Shown in pieces: positions 8,200-17,200 of a stretch of DNA of 64,000 bases. The notes beneath the pieces were generated by a model, which saw only the letters and a program-made list of their open reading frames with translations, had not been told where the DNA came from and did not search any database. Origin of the DNA: Postechiella marina (GTDB lineage: Bacteria; Bacteroidota; Bacteroidia; Flavobacteriales; Flavobacteriaceae); NCBI RefSeq assembly GCF_039538365.1, contig NZ_BAABCA010000002.1, positions 434,001 to 498,000 on the forward strand. The letters run 5' to 3'. Both the position numbers and the translations under genes were made by a program. How positions within the stretch are numbered: position 1 is the first letter of the stretch; the number at the start of each line of letters is the position of its first letter.

Positions 8200-10386
8200 A
8201 TGACTATTTCTATATGGAGATATAGCCACCTAACCCTAGCTATATCTTCTTCTATTTTTATTTTATTAGCTACTTTAACTGGTATTATTTTAGCATTCGA
8301 GCCTATTTTGAATAAGCTAGAGCCATACGCTGTTAAAAATGCCCAAACACTTTCTGTTGCAAAAACAATAGATAATTTAAAAGCAAACTACGACGAAATA
8401 ATTAGTATAAATATAGATAGAAATAGCTTTGTACAAGCATCGGTTATTACAAAACAAGGTAAAAACCAAACCTTTTACATAAACCCCTTTACAGGAAAAA
8501 AAATAGGCAATGTTATAGAAAAAGCCCCTATTTTTAAATTTGCTACCAATTTACACCGTTCGCTATTTTTAAAATCTACTGGCAGATTTATTGTTGGTTT
8601 AGTCTCCTTTTTACTCTTTTTAATGGTCGTTACAGGCATTATTTTAATTGTGAAGCGCCAAGGCGGAATTTTAAACTTTTTTAAGAAAGTTATTAAAGAA
8701 GATTTCCAGCAGTATTTTCATGTCGTAATTGGTAAGTATGCCCTAATACCTTTAATAATTATAACCCTTTCTGGAGTCTATTTATCTTTAGAAAAATTTT
8801 CGTTATTACCATTAAATAAAAATAAACATGTTTTAACCGAAACCCATACAGATAAACCAACACAAACCTTAAATTTTGATGTATTTAAAAGCACAACTTT
8901 AAAAGACATAAAACACATAGAGTTCCCTTTTTCTACTGATGCCGAAGATTACTTTATTATAAAACTAAAAGACAAAGAACTTTACGTAAACCAATACAGC
9001 GGAAACACAGTAAGTAAGAAAAAAGAAAGTTTAGTCGCTTTGGCTTCTAGCTGGAGTATGGTTTTACACACTGGGCAAGGCTCTATACTTTGGTCTCTTG
9101 TATTATTGGTTACTTGCTTTGCCATTTTATTTTTTATCTATTCGGGCTTTGCCATAACGTTAAATCGTAAAAAGCATAGTATTAAAATAAACAATAAGTT
9201 TAGTAAAGATAATGCGGAGTATATTATTTTAGTAGGATCGGAATCTGGAAGCACCTTTGGTTTTGCAAAAACGTTTTACAATGCTTTAATACAGCAAGGC
9301 AAATCGGTTTTTGTATCAGAGTTAAATAATTATTCAAACTATAAAAAAGCGAAGCATTTAGTTGTATTTACATCTACTTACGGAGATGGCGAAGCACCAA
9401 TAAACGCAACAAATTTCGAGAAACTTATTACTAAAACCCCTCAACAGAACACATTACAGTATACTGTTCTTGGCTTTGGGTCGCTAGCCTACAAAGCCTA
9501 TTGTAAATACGCTGTTTTGGTTGATGCCTTACTACAAAAGCATCAAAATTTTACACCTAATTTAGCGCTTCATAAAATAAATAATCAATCGTTTAAAGCT
9601 TTTAAAAATTGGGCCGAATTATGGTCTGCAAGTAAAAACTTAAAGCTAAAAATAGATACTCCAACCAAAATACCTCAACCTAAAAACTCACAATTATTTA
9701 AAGTTGTTAATAAATCTAAAATAAATACAGATCATTCATTTTTAATAGAATTTAAACCCGAAAAAAAAATCAAATTTACCTCTGGAGATTTACTATCTAT
9801 ATTACCCCAAAACGACCCTGTAGAACGTTTATACTCTATAGCTAAAGTAAATAACAACATATTGCTTAGCATTAAAAAACACGAGTTTGGTAAATGCTCT
9901 AATTATTTAAACACCCTTAAATTAAACGATATAATGACTGCCTCAATAAAAAAAAATAAAGATTTTTATCTACCAAAAAAAGCCAAAGAAGTGGTTATGA
10001 TTGCCAATGGCACAGGCATTGCTCCTTTTTTAGGCATGATTAATAACAAAAACCACAACAACACAAAAAATTATTTGTTTTGGGGTGGACGCACTAAAGA
10101 ATCCTACCAAACTTACTCTAAATACATAGACAAAGCTTTTTATAACAAAAGCTTAAATGGAATTTTTATTAGTTTTTCTAAAGAAGAAAGCGAGAAAAAA
10201 TACGTCCAAAATACCTTAGAAGAAAAGGAAGACCTTATTTCTCGTGTTTTAAAAAACAAAGGTGTTATAATGATTTGTGGTTCTGTAGCCATGGAAAAAG
10301 GTGTTTTAAAAACACTTAATACCATTTCAGAATCTAAATTAAACACTCCTCTAAACATGAGTTTAATAAAAACAGATTGTTATTAA
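8200..10386 (+). CDS. PepSY-TM / flavodoxin / ferredoxin-reductase-like fusion (putative ferric reductase)
   Basis: A 728-residue inner-membrane flavoprotein. Four membrane segments lie near residues 13-37, 126-151, 177-195 and 299-325, with PepSY-type periplasmic regions between them. The cytoplasmic half has a flavodoxin domain (about 345-475: FMN phosphate loop GSESGST and STYGDGEAP) and a sulfite-reductase/cytochrome-P450-reductase-like FAD-NADPH domain (about 490-728: ERLYSIAKV for FAD, ANGTGIAPFLGMI and CGSVAMEKGV for NADPH). It should move electrons from NADPH through FAD and FMN across the membrane, plausibly to ferric siderophore or heme iron delivered by the receptors of this operon. 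Architecture is seen directly; the electron acceptor is inferred. Confidence 0.85.
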   Translation: MTISIWRYSHLTLAISSSIFILLATLTGIILAFEPILNKLEPYAVKNAQTLSVAKTIDNLKANYDEIISINIDRNSFVQASVITKQGKNQTFYINPFTGKKIGNVIEKAPIFKFATNLHRSLFLKSTGRFIVGLVSFLLFLMVVTGIILIVKRQGGILNFFKKVIKEDFQQYFHVVIGKYALIPLIIITLSGVYLSLEKFSLLPLNKNKHVLTETHTDKPTQTLNFDVFKSTTLKDIKHIEFPFSTDAEDYFIIKLKDKELYVNQYSGNTVSKKKESLVALASSWSMVLHTGQGSILWSLVLLVTCFAILFFIYSGFAITLNRKKHSIKINNKFSKDNAEYIILVGSESGSTFGFAKTFYNALIQQGKSVFVSELNNYSNYKKAKHLVVFTSTYGDGEAPINATNFEKLITKTPQQNTLQYTVLGFGSLAYKAYCKYAVLVDALLQKHQNFTPNLALHKINNQSFKAFKNWAELWSASKNLKLKIDTPTKIPQPKNSQLFKVVNKSKINTDHSFLIEFKPEKKIKFTSGDLLSILPQNDPVERLYSIAKVNNNILLSIKKHEFGKCSNYLNTLKLNDIMTASIKKNKDFYLPKKAKEVVMIANGTGIAPFLGMINNKNHNNTKNYLFWGGRTKESYQTYSKYIDKAFYNKSLNGIFISFSKEESEKKYVQNTLEEKEDLISRVLKNKGVIMICGSVAMEKGVLKTLNTISESKLNTPLNMSLIKTDCY

Positions 10387-10395
10387 ATAGAAACT

Positions 10396-10752
10396 ATGTG
10401 CAACAATATAAAAATAATATCTAAAGTAAAAAGTGGCGAATTGTCTATTTGTACACAATGCCATATTTACCATCTGGAATTTAACAACATTTATTTAGAG
10501 TTTAGCAAAAAAGAATTTAAGCGCTTTAAAGCCTATATTCTTGATATTGAAATAGATTATTGGGAACACAAATACGCATTGGCAAAAGTAAAGCGTAAAA
10601 TACCAATTCCATCTATGCAACAAAATTTAGTTTTAATGTTTAAGCGCCAAGAAATAAGAGAATTGCAAATATTATTAACTAGCACAAAAAAAGATGTGTT
10701 TAATACAAATTTAAATATTAGCGATATAGATTATGCGTTTATTTTAAATTGA
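10396..10752 (+). CDS. DUF6686-like small protein
   Basis: A 118-residue cytoplasmic protein with no signal peptide. The N-terminus carries two Cys pairs (MCNN and CTQCHIYH), suggesting metal or Fe-S binding; the rest is rich in Lys and aromatic residues with QQNLVLMF near residue 75. I associate this pattern with DUF6686, a small Bacteroidota family of unknown function found near iron genes. It starts 9 nt after the reductase fusion and is followed 7 nt later by an apparent paralogue lacking the Cys residues. Function unknown. Confidence 0.6.
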   Translation: MCNNIKIISKVKSGELSICTQCHIYHLEFNNIYLEFSKKEFKRFKAYILDIEIDYWEHKYALAKVKRKIPIPSMQQNLVLMFKRQEIRELQILLTSTKKDVFNTNLNISDIDYAFILN

Positions 10753-10759
10753 AAACCCC

Positions 10760-11122
10760 ATGGAAGACATAAACACTATTTATTATAACGACCTAGGAAT
10801 TGCTTTTAAATGGAAGCGTTGTGCTGCTAAAGATTTTAATAAAATACAATTGGTGTTTAAAAATACAGGCTTGTTTCTTACCCAAAAAGAGCTTATTCAA
10901 TTTTCTAAAAACATAGAGCAAACGTTTAGCAAAATAAAAGCCAACCACAGCAAATTAAATAACGATATTTATAGTTTGTTTTTATTAGAAGCTCCAAATG
11001 CACATATAAGTTTTACTATGACATTTAGCGAACTAAAAAAAATACAAGATTTAATTACTAAAACTTTATTTCTGCTTGGCTTAAACAGCATTTTAAAAAA
11101 ACAAAATGTTAAACATAATTAG
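10760..11122 (+). CDS. Hypothetical protein, apparent divergent paralogue of the preceding DUF6686-like gene
   Basis: A 120-residue cytoplasmic protein and the last gene of the iron operon. Its layout follows the gene before it: a TGLFLTQKELIQFSKNIEQ-like helix aligns with IYLEFSKKEFKRFKAYILD, and ISFTMTFSELKKIQDLIT aligns with LVLMFKRQEIRELQILLT. The N-terminal CxxC of the neighbour is absent, leaving one Cys near residue 18. This looks like a tandem duplication in which one copy lost its putative metal-binding Cys. The alignment is by eye; function unknown. Confidence 0.5.
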   Translation: MEDINTIYYNDLGIAFKWKRCAAKDFNKIQLVFKNTGLFLTQKELIQFSKNIEQTFSKIKANHSKLNNDIYSLFLLEAPNAHISFTMTFSELKKIQDLITKTLFLLGLNSILKKQNVKHN

Positions 11123-11164
11123 TAAAAAATCGCTACATTTTTTTAGATTAAAATTCTCGTTAAA

Positions 11165-11479
11165 AGACTTGAAATTGGAACAACGTAGTATTCAAAATCT
11201 ACACAAAGAACAGGAGTAAATACAGAATGTAAATACCTACTACTTAAATACGCCTTCGAAAATTTAGAGTGCATTGCTGTAGAGTTTAGAACCCATATAC
11301 ACAATAATCAATCTCGAAATGCTATTTTAAGACTTGGAGTTAAACAAGACGGGGTTTTAAGAAATCATAAAATTGATAAAACGGGTTGTTTAAGAGATAC
11401 TGTTGTATTTTCAATTTTAAATAGCGAATGGAAAACCGTTAAAAAATCTCTAGAATTTAAGATGAATAAAAAATACTAA
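11165..11479 (+). pseudogene. Truncated GNAT-family N-acetyltransferase remnant
   Basis: Translation of 11165-11479 gives about 105 codons that read like the C-terminal half of a RimJ/RimL-type acetyltransferase: RLEIGTT, then TAG (11186-11188) where these proteins have Trp (the family pattern is G-x-T-W-Y), then YSKSTQRTGVNTECKYLLL, EFRTHIHNNQSR, AILRLGVKQDGVLRNH and RDTVVFSILNSEW, ending at TAA 11477-11479. The N-terminal 70-90 residues are missing and another in-frame stop lies at 11144-11146. A Trp-to-stop change plus 5' deletion makes this a pseudogene. It fills most of the 484-bp gap after the iron operon. Confidence 0.75.
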
Positions 11480-11506
11480 AGCTTACATTTTATAAAGGCA
11501 AAATAT

Positions 11507-11514
11507 TATATTTG
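11507..11514 (+). promoter_or_regulatory. -7 promoter element upstream of the lipoprotein gene
   Basis: TATATTTG fits the Bacteroidota -7 consensus TAnnTTTG exactly. It lies about 90 nt before the start at 11607. No convincing TTG -33 element is present at the expected 19-nt distance, so this is a moderate call. Confidence 0.4.
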
Positions 11515-11606
11515 GTTTAGCATGCTAACAAAGCGAAAACTTACTAGGTTATTTTTCAAAAAAAAAAATTAAACCCGCACCTAAGCTAACCCTGCCAAAT
11601 TATAAA

Positions 11607-12059
11607 ATGAGAAACTTTAGTACCATCATCACTTTATTTTGTTTTTTACTCTTAACTTCTTGTGCATTAAAACCAATAACGCCAGAATATTCTTTTATAA
11701 AAACTAACATAGAGAATGTAACATTAGATGATTTAGGCCATGGCAATGTTTTAATTTATAATGGAGCAAATATTTTACACAAAATGGACAATACCGCCAG
11801 ATTAAATATTTGGCTAGACAATAAAGCTCTAGGACAAATTAGACCCAGTGAATATATAATTATAAACATTAAAAAAGGAAAACACTTTTTTAAAGCTTTA
11901 CATATCGATCTTGTAAACATGAGAAGTGAACACGAAATAGACATAGATAGCGAAACTAAAGTTATTAAAATAAAACCCACCATTACGTCTAACAAACTAG
12001 AGTTAACTAATGAGTTTCCTAAAAACTTTGACATATTTAAATACGCCGAAAAAAGATAA
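11607..12059 (+). CDS. Putative lipoprotein (DUF2846-like)
   Basis: A 150-residue protein with a lipoprotein signal peptide (lipobox LTSC, Cys at about residue 19). The mature domain contains RLNIWLDNKALGQIRPSEY and later KGKHFFKALH and MRSEHEIDID, a beta-rich pattern like small lipoproteins of the DUF2846 type. It should be anchored in the outer or inner membrane facing the periplasm. The following RidA-like gene starts 9 nt after its stop, so they are probably cotranscribed, although a functional link is not evident. Function unknown. Confidence 0.65.
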   Translation: MRNFSTIITLFCFLLLTSCALKPITPEYSFIKTNIENVTLDDLGHGNVLIYNGANILHKMDNTARLNIWLDNKALGQIRPSEYIIINIKKGKHFFKALHIDLVNMRSEHEIDIDSETKVIKIKPTITSNKLELTNEFPKNFDIFKYAEKR

Positions 12060-12068
12060 CAAACACAA

Positions 12069-12536
12069 ATGGGAAATATAAAAGAAAACCTTAATTACCT
12101 AGGACTTAAACTTCCAGAAGTATCAACCCCTGGCGGAAGTTATGTTTCGGTAAATATTCGAGAAAATATAGCATACATCGCCATTCAATTTCCAATTTTA
12201 AATGGAGACTACTTTTACCAAGGGCGATTAGGTAACGAAATAACTACCGAACAAGGCTACAAAGCAATGGAATTATGCGCCTTAAATGTTTTGGCTCAAG
12301 TAGAAAACAAGGTTGGATTTAACAAAATTGTTGGACTTAATCACATTGATATTTATTTTCAATCTGGTGCAAATTGGGATGACTCGCCAATTGTTGCTAA
12401 TGGCGCTTCAGATTTATTTGTAAAAGTATTGGAAGAAAAAGGCCAACACTCGAGAGCTATTTTTGGGGTAGAAAAATTACCAAGAAATTTTAGTGTTGGG
12501 CTAACTGCTACACTTACTATTAAAAAGGAAGTATAA
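12069..12536 (+). CDS. RidA family protein (YjgF/chorismate-mutase-like fold)
   Basis: A 155-residue cytoplasmic protein. It has the longer YjgF-like form: an N-terminal helix (KENLNYLGLKLPE), then the trimer-forming sheet with YIAIQFPILNGDYFYQGRLG, EQGYKAMELCALNVLAQVE, and the C-terminal SRAIFGVEKLPRN that supplies the conserved Arg. RidA relatives hydrolyse reactive enamine/imine intermediates from PLP enzymes, but members of this ~150-residue subgroup are mostly untested and substrate cannot be predicted. It ends 16 nt before tRNA-Ala, which has no clear promoter of its own, so the tRNA may be transcribed with it. Confidence 0.85.
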   Translation: MGNIKENLNYLGLKLPEVSTPGGSYVSVNIRENIAYIAIQFPILNGDYFYQGRLGNEITTEQGYKAMELCALNVLAQVENKVGFNKIVGLNHIDIYFQSGANWDDSPIVANGASDLFVKVLEEKGQHSRAIFGVEKLPRNFSVGLTATLTIKKEV

Positions 12537-12552
12537 AGTTTATAAAATAAAC

Positions 12553-12626
12553 GGGGATGTAGCTCAGTTGGCTAGAGCGCTTGACTGGCAGTCAAGAGGT
12601 CGTGGGTTCGAATCCCATCTTCTCCA
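12553..12626 (+). tRNA. tRNA-Ala (anticodon GGC)
   Basis: A 74-nt cloverleaf. The acceptor stem GGGGATG pairs with CTTCTCC and shows the G3-U70 wobble that marks alanine tRNAs (one T-T mismatch at pair 6-67). The anticodon stem CTTGA/TCAAG holds loop CTGGCAG, anticodon GGC. The T arm GTGGG-TTCGAAT-CCCAT is intact. The discriminator is A and the 3' CCA is not encoded. Confidence 0.93.
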
Positions 12627-12640
12627 CAAGTATTAAAACA

Positions 12641-12669
12641 AAAAGGCAACTAAAATTTAGTTGCCTTTT
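12641..12669. terminator. Bidirectional intrinsic terminator between tRNA-Ala and susD
   Basis: AAAAGGCAACTAAA (12641-12654) and its reverse complement (12656-12669) form a near-perfect hairpin flanked by A and T runs on either side. It can end the plus-strand tRNA transcript and the convergent minus-strand susD-like transcript. Confidence 0.8.
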
Positions 12670-12688
12670 GTCTGCATTAATGCAATAT

Positions 12689-14230
12689 TTAATTGATATA
12701 ATCTGGGTTTTGCTCTAACTCTGGATTTTTGTTTAACGCATCTTGCGGTAATGGCCACTTATAATGTTTAGGCAAGAAAACACGCTCTGACACAGGATCT
12801 CCATCAAAACCATTAAGAATTTGCTCTGCTAATCCCCAACGTTTTAAATCGAAGTAACGCGAGTTTTCTAAAACAAACTCTACACGACGCTCATTTCGTA
12901 CTTTGTTACGTAACGTGGTTTGATCCATAGACGTTACACTCGGGTAGTTTGCTACATCTGTATAATCTACTTGGTAAGCTCTAGCACGTACCATGTTTAT
13001 TGCATCTAAAACAGATTGATCTATGTCTCCTGCTTCAATTTTAGCTTCGGCATACATTAACAACACATCTGCATATCTAAGATGAACAAAGTCTGTACCA
13101 TCGTTAAGTGGCTGCGTAAGCGTACTAATAACCGTTGGGTTAATACCTTTTATAAAAGTAAAACCTGTTACAGATTTAATTTCTACTAAAGGATTCCAAT
13201 CACCTTGGTAAACAGTAGCACTTAAACGCGGATCTCTATTATTCATAGGGTTAGCAGGATCGTATAGTGGCGAGGATGTAATAGGTAATCCGTCTATACA
13301 CTCGTACGTATTAACAAGATCTGTAGTTGGGTGCATATTACCCCAAAAACCAATCATTATTTGAGAAGACCATAAAGCACTTTCTCCTGGGGTATCTGTT
13401 AACTTTACAGAAAAAATAATTTCTTCATTATCATCTTGACTAGCTTCTAAAAACAAATCGTCGTATTTAGCAGATAAAGAATGCATACCGCCATCTATTA
13501 CTGCTTTTGCTGCTATTGCTGCGTTAGGATAATCTTTAGTATAAAGTAAAACTTTAGCCTTTAAAGCCAAAGCAGCTTCTTTTTTAACATGCCCGTTGTA
13601 AGCTCCAGAAGGCAGAAAACCAATAGCTGTATCTAAGTCTGTTAAAATTTGAGCAAAAATCTCCTCCTGAGTACTTTTTGCTGTATGCTGATTTTCTACC
13701 GTACTAGCCTCTAACCTTAAAGGCACATCGCCATAAGTAGTTGCCAAATAATAGTAAAAATACGAACGAATAAACAACGCTTCACCTTTCCATTGGTTTA
13801 TTAAACTTTCGCTAGCCGATACATTATCAACTTTATCTAAAAATTCATTACAACCATTTATTCCTACATAGCTTACTCCATACAGTGCTTTTATTGCTCT
13901 TTTAGAGTCGCCGTCTGGGTTTAAAATTCCTCTTAAAATATCCCGAAAACCATTATCTCTGGCTCCGTACATATTATCTGTTAATTCATCCCAACCTTGC
14001 TGTATACTAGGCCCTCCGTTCCACTTACTAAGCGTTAAAGTAGAATAAAAGTTTGTTTGTAAATTACTATACACACCAGTAAGCGCCATTTGTGCATCTC
14101 CTTCTGTTTTCCAAAAGGTTCCGCTAGAAATAGCATCTCCAGGTTGTTTATCTAAAAACTCGTCGCTACAACTTGTTAAAGCTATGGCAAACGTTAATAA
14201 TAAGACTTTATAAATATATTTTGTGTTCAT
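12689..14230 (-). CDS. SusD/RagB family nutrient-binding outer-membrane lipoprotein
   Basis: A 513-residue lipoprotein (lipobox LTSC, Cys21, followed by SDEFLDKQP, the classic SusD start). The TPR-rich SusD fold is recognisable from the NQWKGEALFIRSYFYYYLATTYGDVPL-type segment (the Tyr/Phe-rich AlaxxxRaYxYfxLv region) and the C-terminal domain with VRNERRVEFVLENSRYFDLKRWG. SusD caps the SusC channel and binds the substrate at the surface. It follows susC-like 14252-17710 by 21 nt and ends the locus; no degradative enzyme lies downstream (tRNA-Ala converges), so the substrate, glycan or peptide, cannot be read from context. Confidence 0.93.
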   Translation of the reverse strand: MNTKYIYKVLLLTFAIALTSCSDEFLDKQPGDAISSGTFWKTEGDAQMALTGVYSNLQTNFYSTLTLSKWNGGPSIQQGWDELTDNMYGARDNGFRDILRGILNPDGDSKRAIKALYGVSYVGINGCNEFLDKVDNVSASESLINQWKGEALFIRSYFYYYLATTYGDVPLRLEASTVENQHTAKSTQEEIFAQILTDLDTAIGFLPSGAYNGHVKKEAALALKAKVLLYTKDYPNAAIAAKAVIDGGMHSLSAKYDDLFLEASQDDNEEIIFSVKLTDTPGESALWSSQIMIGFWGNMHPTTDLVNTYECIDGLPITSSPLYDPANPMNNRDPRLSATVYQGDWNPLVEIKSVTGFTFIKGINPTVISTLTQPLNDGTDFVHLRYADVLLMYAEAKIEAGDIDQSVLDAINMVRARAYQVDYTDVANYPSVTSMDQTTLRNKVRNERRVEFVLENSRYFDLKRWGLAEQILNGFDGDPVSERVFLPKHYKWPLPQDALNKNPELEQNPDYIN

Positions 14231-14251
14231 TTTTCTAAAGATTTAAATGGA

Positions 14252-17200
14252 TTATAAAGTGATTTTAACACCAAACGTATACGACTTAGAAATAGGATAA
14301 GTGTATGAGGTTAGAATTTCTGGATCAATATCAAACAGGTTATCACCTGTAAGTGTTAAAATATTGTCTCCAGAGAAATAAACCATCGCCTTTTTAAGCT
14401 TCAGTTTTTCTGTAAATTGATTAGGAATAGTGTAACTAACAGTAATGTTTTTCATTCTAAAATAAGACGTATTCATTAACCAAAAAGAGTTCGTGTATTT
14501 TCCTGCTCCGTAATCACTAAGCGACTCGTTGTAAACTGCAGGTAAAGCTGCATTAGTATTATCTGCTGTCCAAGAATTGTTTAACCAAACAGATGGCGCA
14601 TTTCCATCTTGATTAAAAGGCTCTACACCGTGAGATGAACGATACGATTTTTGCCCTGCCACACCTTGCCAAAAAGTACTAACCTCTATGTTTTTATATT
14701 TTGCCGAAATGTTAGCTCCATACATAAAATCTGGATGTTGCCCATCTATATGAATACGATCGTTTTGATCTACCACATTATCTTCTTCTGGGTTTTGGTT
14801 TTTAAGACGAATACCTCCTAAATATGGCGTTAATGGCTGATCTGGCGCATTATCGATATCTTCTTGTGTATTAAAATACCCATCTGCTTCCCACATATAA
14901 AAGTCGTTTAAAGCATAACCTTCTTCATTAATAGTCGTTGTACCTATCTCTGCAGCTCCATATTTTACCAATTCGTTTTTATACCACGAAATATTACTAC
15001 TAATTTTATAACTAAAATCGCCAAGTGTTTTACGATGACCAATAACAATATCCCATCCTGTATTTTTCATCTCACCTTGGTTTACTTGCGGACCACCAGC
15101 TCCAGACTCTACAGATACTTGTAACTGACGTAAAATATCTGAAGTTACTTTTTGATAATAATCTACATTACCAAAAAACGAACCGTTTTTTGAAGTAAAA
15201 TCAAGTCCTATATCTGTAATTGTTGTAGTTTCCCAAGTAATATCTGCATTTGTAAAATTTTCTAAAACAACACCAGGAGAAATAGATGCCCCAAACGGAT
15301 AACCGTGTGCTCCAGAATTTCTGGTTGCAAGATAATTGCCCGCATCATAGTTACCAAAAGCATAGCGCGATTGGTATGGATAGTCGTTACTACCATCATT
15401 ACCAAGTTGCCCCCAAGAAGCACGTAGTTTTAACTGTCGTATAAAATCTACTTCTTCTAAAAAAGGTTCTTTTTCTAAACGCCATCCCGCAGAAAAAGAA
15501 GGAAAAACTCCTACACGATTACCCTCTGCAAACCTACTACTTACATCGGTACGCACATTTCCTTCGAAAATATATTTATCTTTATAAGAGTAATTAAAAC
15601 GAGAAAAACCACTTTGTATACTACTTTCTGTAGTAGATCCTGAAGTAAGCTGGTTTGCTGTTCCTGCGCCATCTAACTCTGTAAGCGATCTACTTGTTAT
15701 ACCAAACCTAGTAGAGTTTGTCCACTCTCTTTTTCTAGACTCTTGACTATAACCAACCATTAACTTAAAGTCATGATTTTCGATAGCTTTATTGTATGTT
15801 AAAGTAGAGTAAAAAGTAGTTACCTTAGAAAACTCATTACCAACTTCAATTTTTGGAGCATCACGAGTTGTACGATTATATTCTCCAGTACGAAAGTTAT
15901 ACTCGTCTTGCTGTAACACTTGATTTTTAGATCTAAAATAATCGAATTTATACGCGCCTTTAGCATCAAAAACAAGTCCGTCTAGTAATTTAATGCTTGT
16001 AAATAGGTTACCATTAAAATTATATTTTTCGTCGCTAGTTCCGTTTTGCCCATATAATTTTACCAATGGATTTTCTCGCGTAAAACCTTCGTCAAAAATA
16101 AGTCCGTCAGGATCGTTTGCAGAACCCGAAAATGCTTTTGCTGCATAATGTCCTGTTCCATCTAGAGTATAAGGCCCCCAAGTTGGACGCACCCACCATG
16201 TTTGTAGTAATGGACTTCCTGCATCATTATTTGGTCCTTTTCTATCTGATGTTAAACCAGTAAGAGTACCTCCCACTACAATATCGTCTTTTATTTCAGT
16301 TTTAAAATTTAAGAAGAAATTGTATTTGTTATAATCTGAATTTTCTATCATTCCATCTTGATTCCAACTACTAACAGATAGGTTATAAGATGTTTTTCCA
16401 GAAGTACCATTAAGACCTACGGTGTTTCTTTTTACAGTTCCGGTTCTTAAAACTAAATCTGTCCAATCGGTATTAGGAAACAACGGATTACCTTGCCCAT
16501 TACGATAAGCGTCTATAACTTCTTGCGGATACCCACCTGTTGCAGAGCCAGCAGAATTAACTAATGAATTGTTATACAAGCTCATAAAATCTACAGAATT
16601 GGTAATCATTTTTGGAAGCATAGTAGGATTACTCATCTGGAAACTGCCATCGTAAGTAACCTGCATGCCTTCTTTTCCTCCTGCTTTTGTTTGCACTAAA
16701 ATAACACCATTGGCTGCTTTTAAACCATAAATAGCTGCAGACGAAGCGTCTTTTAAAACATTAACAGATTTAATAACACTTGGATCTAAATCTCCAATAT
16801 TTCCCTCTACACCATCTATTAAAACCAATGGCGAATTATTACTTCCAAAAGAGTTAAGTCCGCGAATGGTAACATTAAGGCTTTCGCCACCAGGAATACC
16901 GTTAGACTGGCCAATTATAAGGCCTGGAATTTGCCCTTGTAATGCCTGAGTTGCATTTTGAACAGGTCTGTTTTCTATAACTTCGCTAGACACCATAGAT
17001 ACTGCTCCTGTTAAGTTGGCAACTTTTTGCTTACCATAACCTACTACAATAACCTCGTCTAACTTAGCTGTATCTTCTTCTAATTGTACCGTTATTGTAG
17101 ATTGACCGTTTAAAGAAACGTCTTTAGTTGTAAAACCTATAAACGATATTTCTAAAATTGCGTTTGCAGACTCTACATCTAGCTCAAAATTACCATCAAA

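Noticed and set aside
12553..12626. tRNA-Ala as an integration site of a mobile island
   Set aside because: No integrase gene and no repeated 3' tRNA fragment found nearby; the same holds for tRNA-Asn at 27320.
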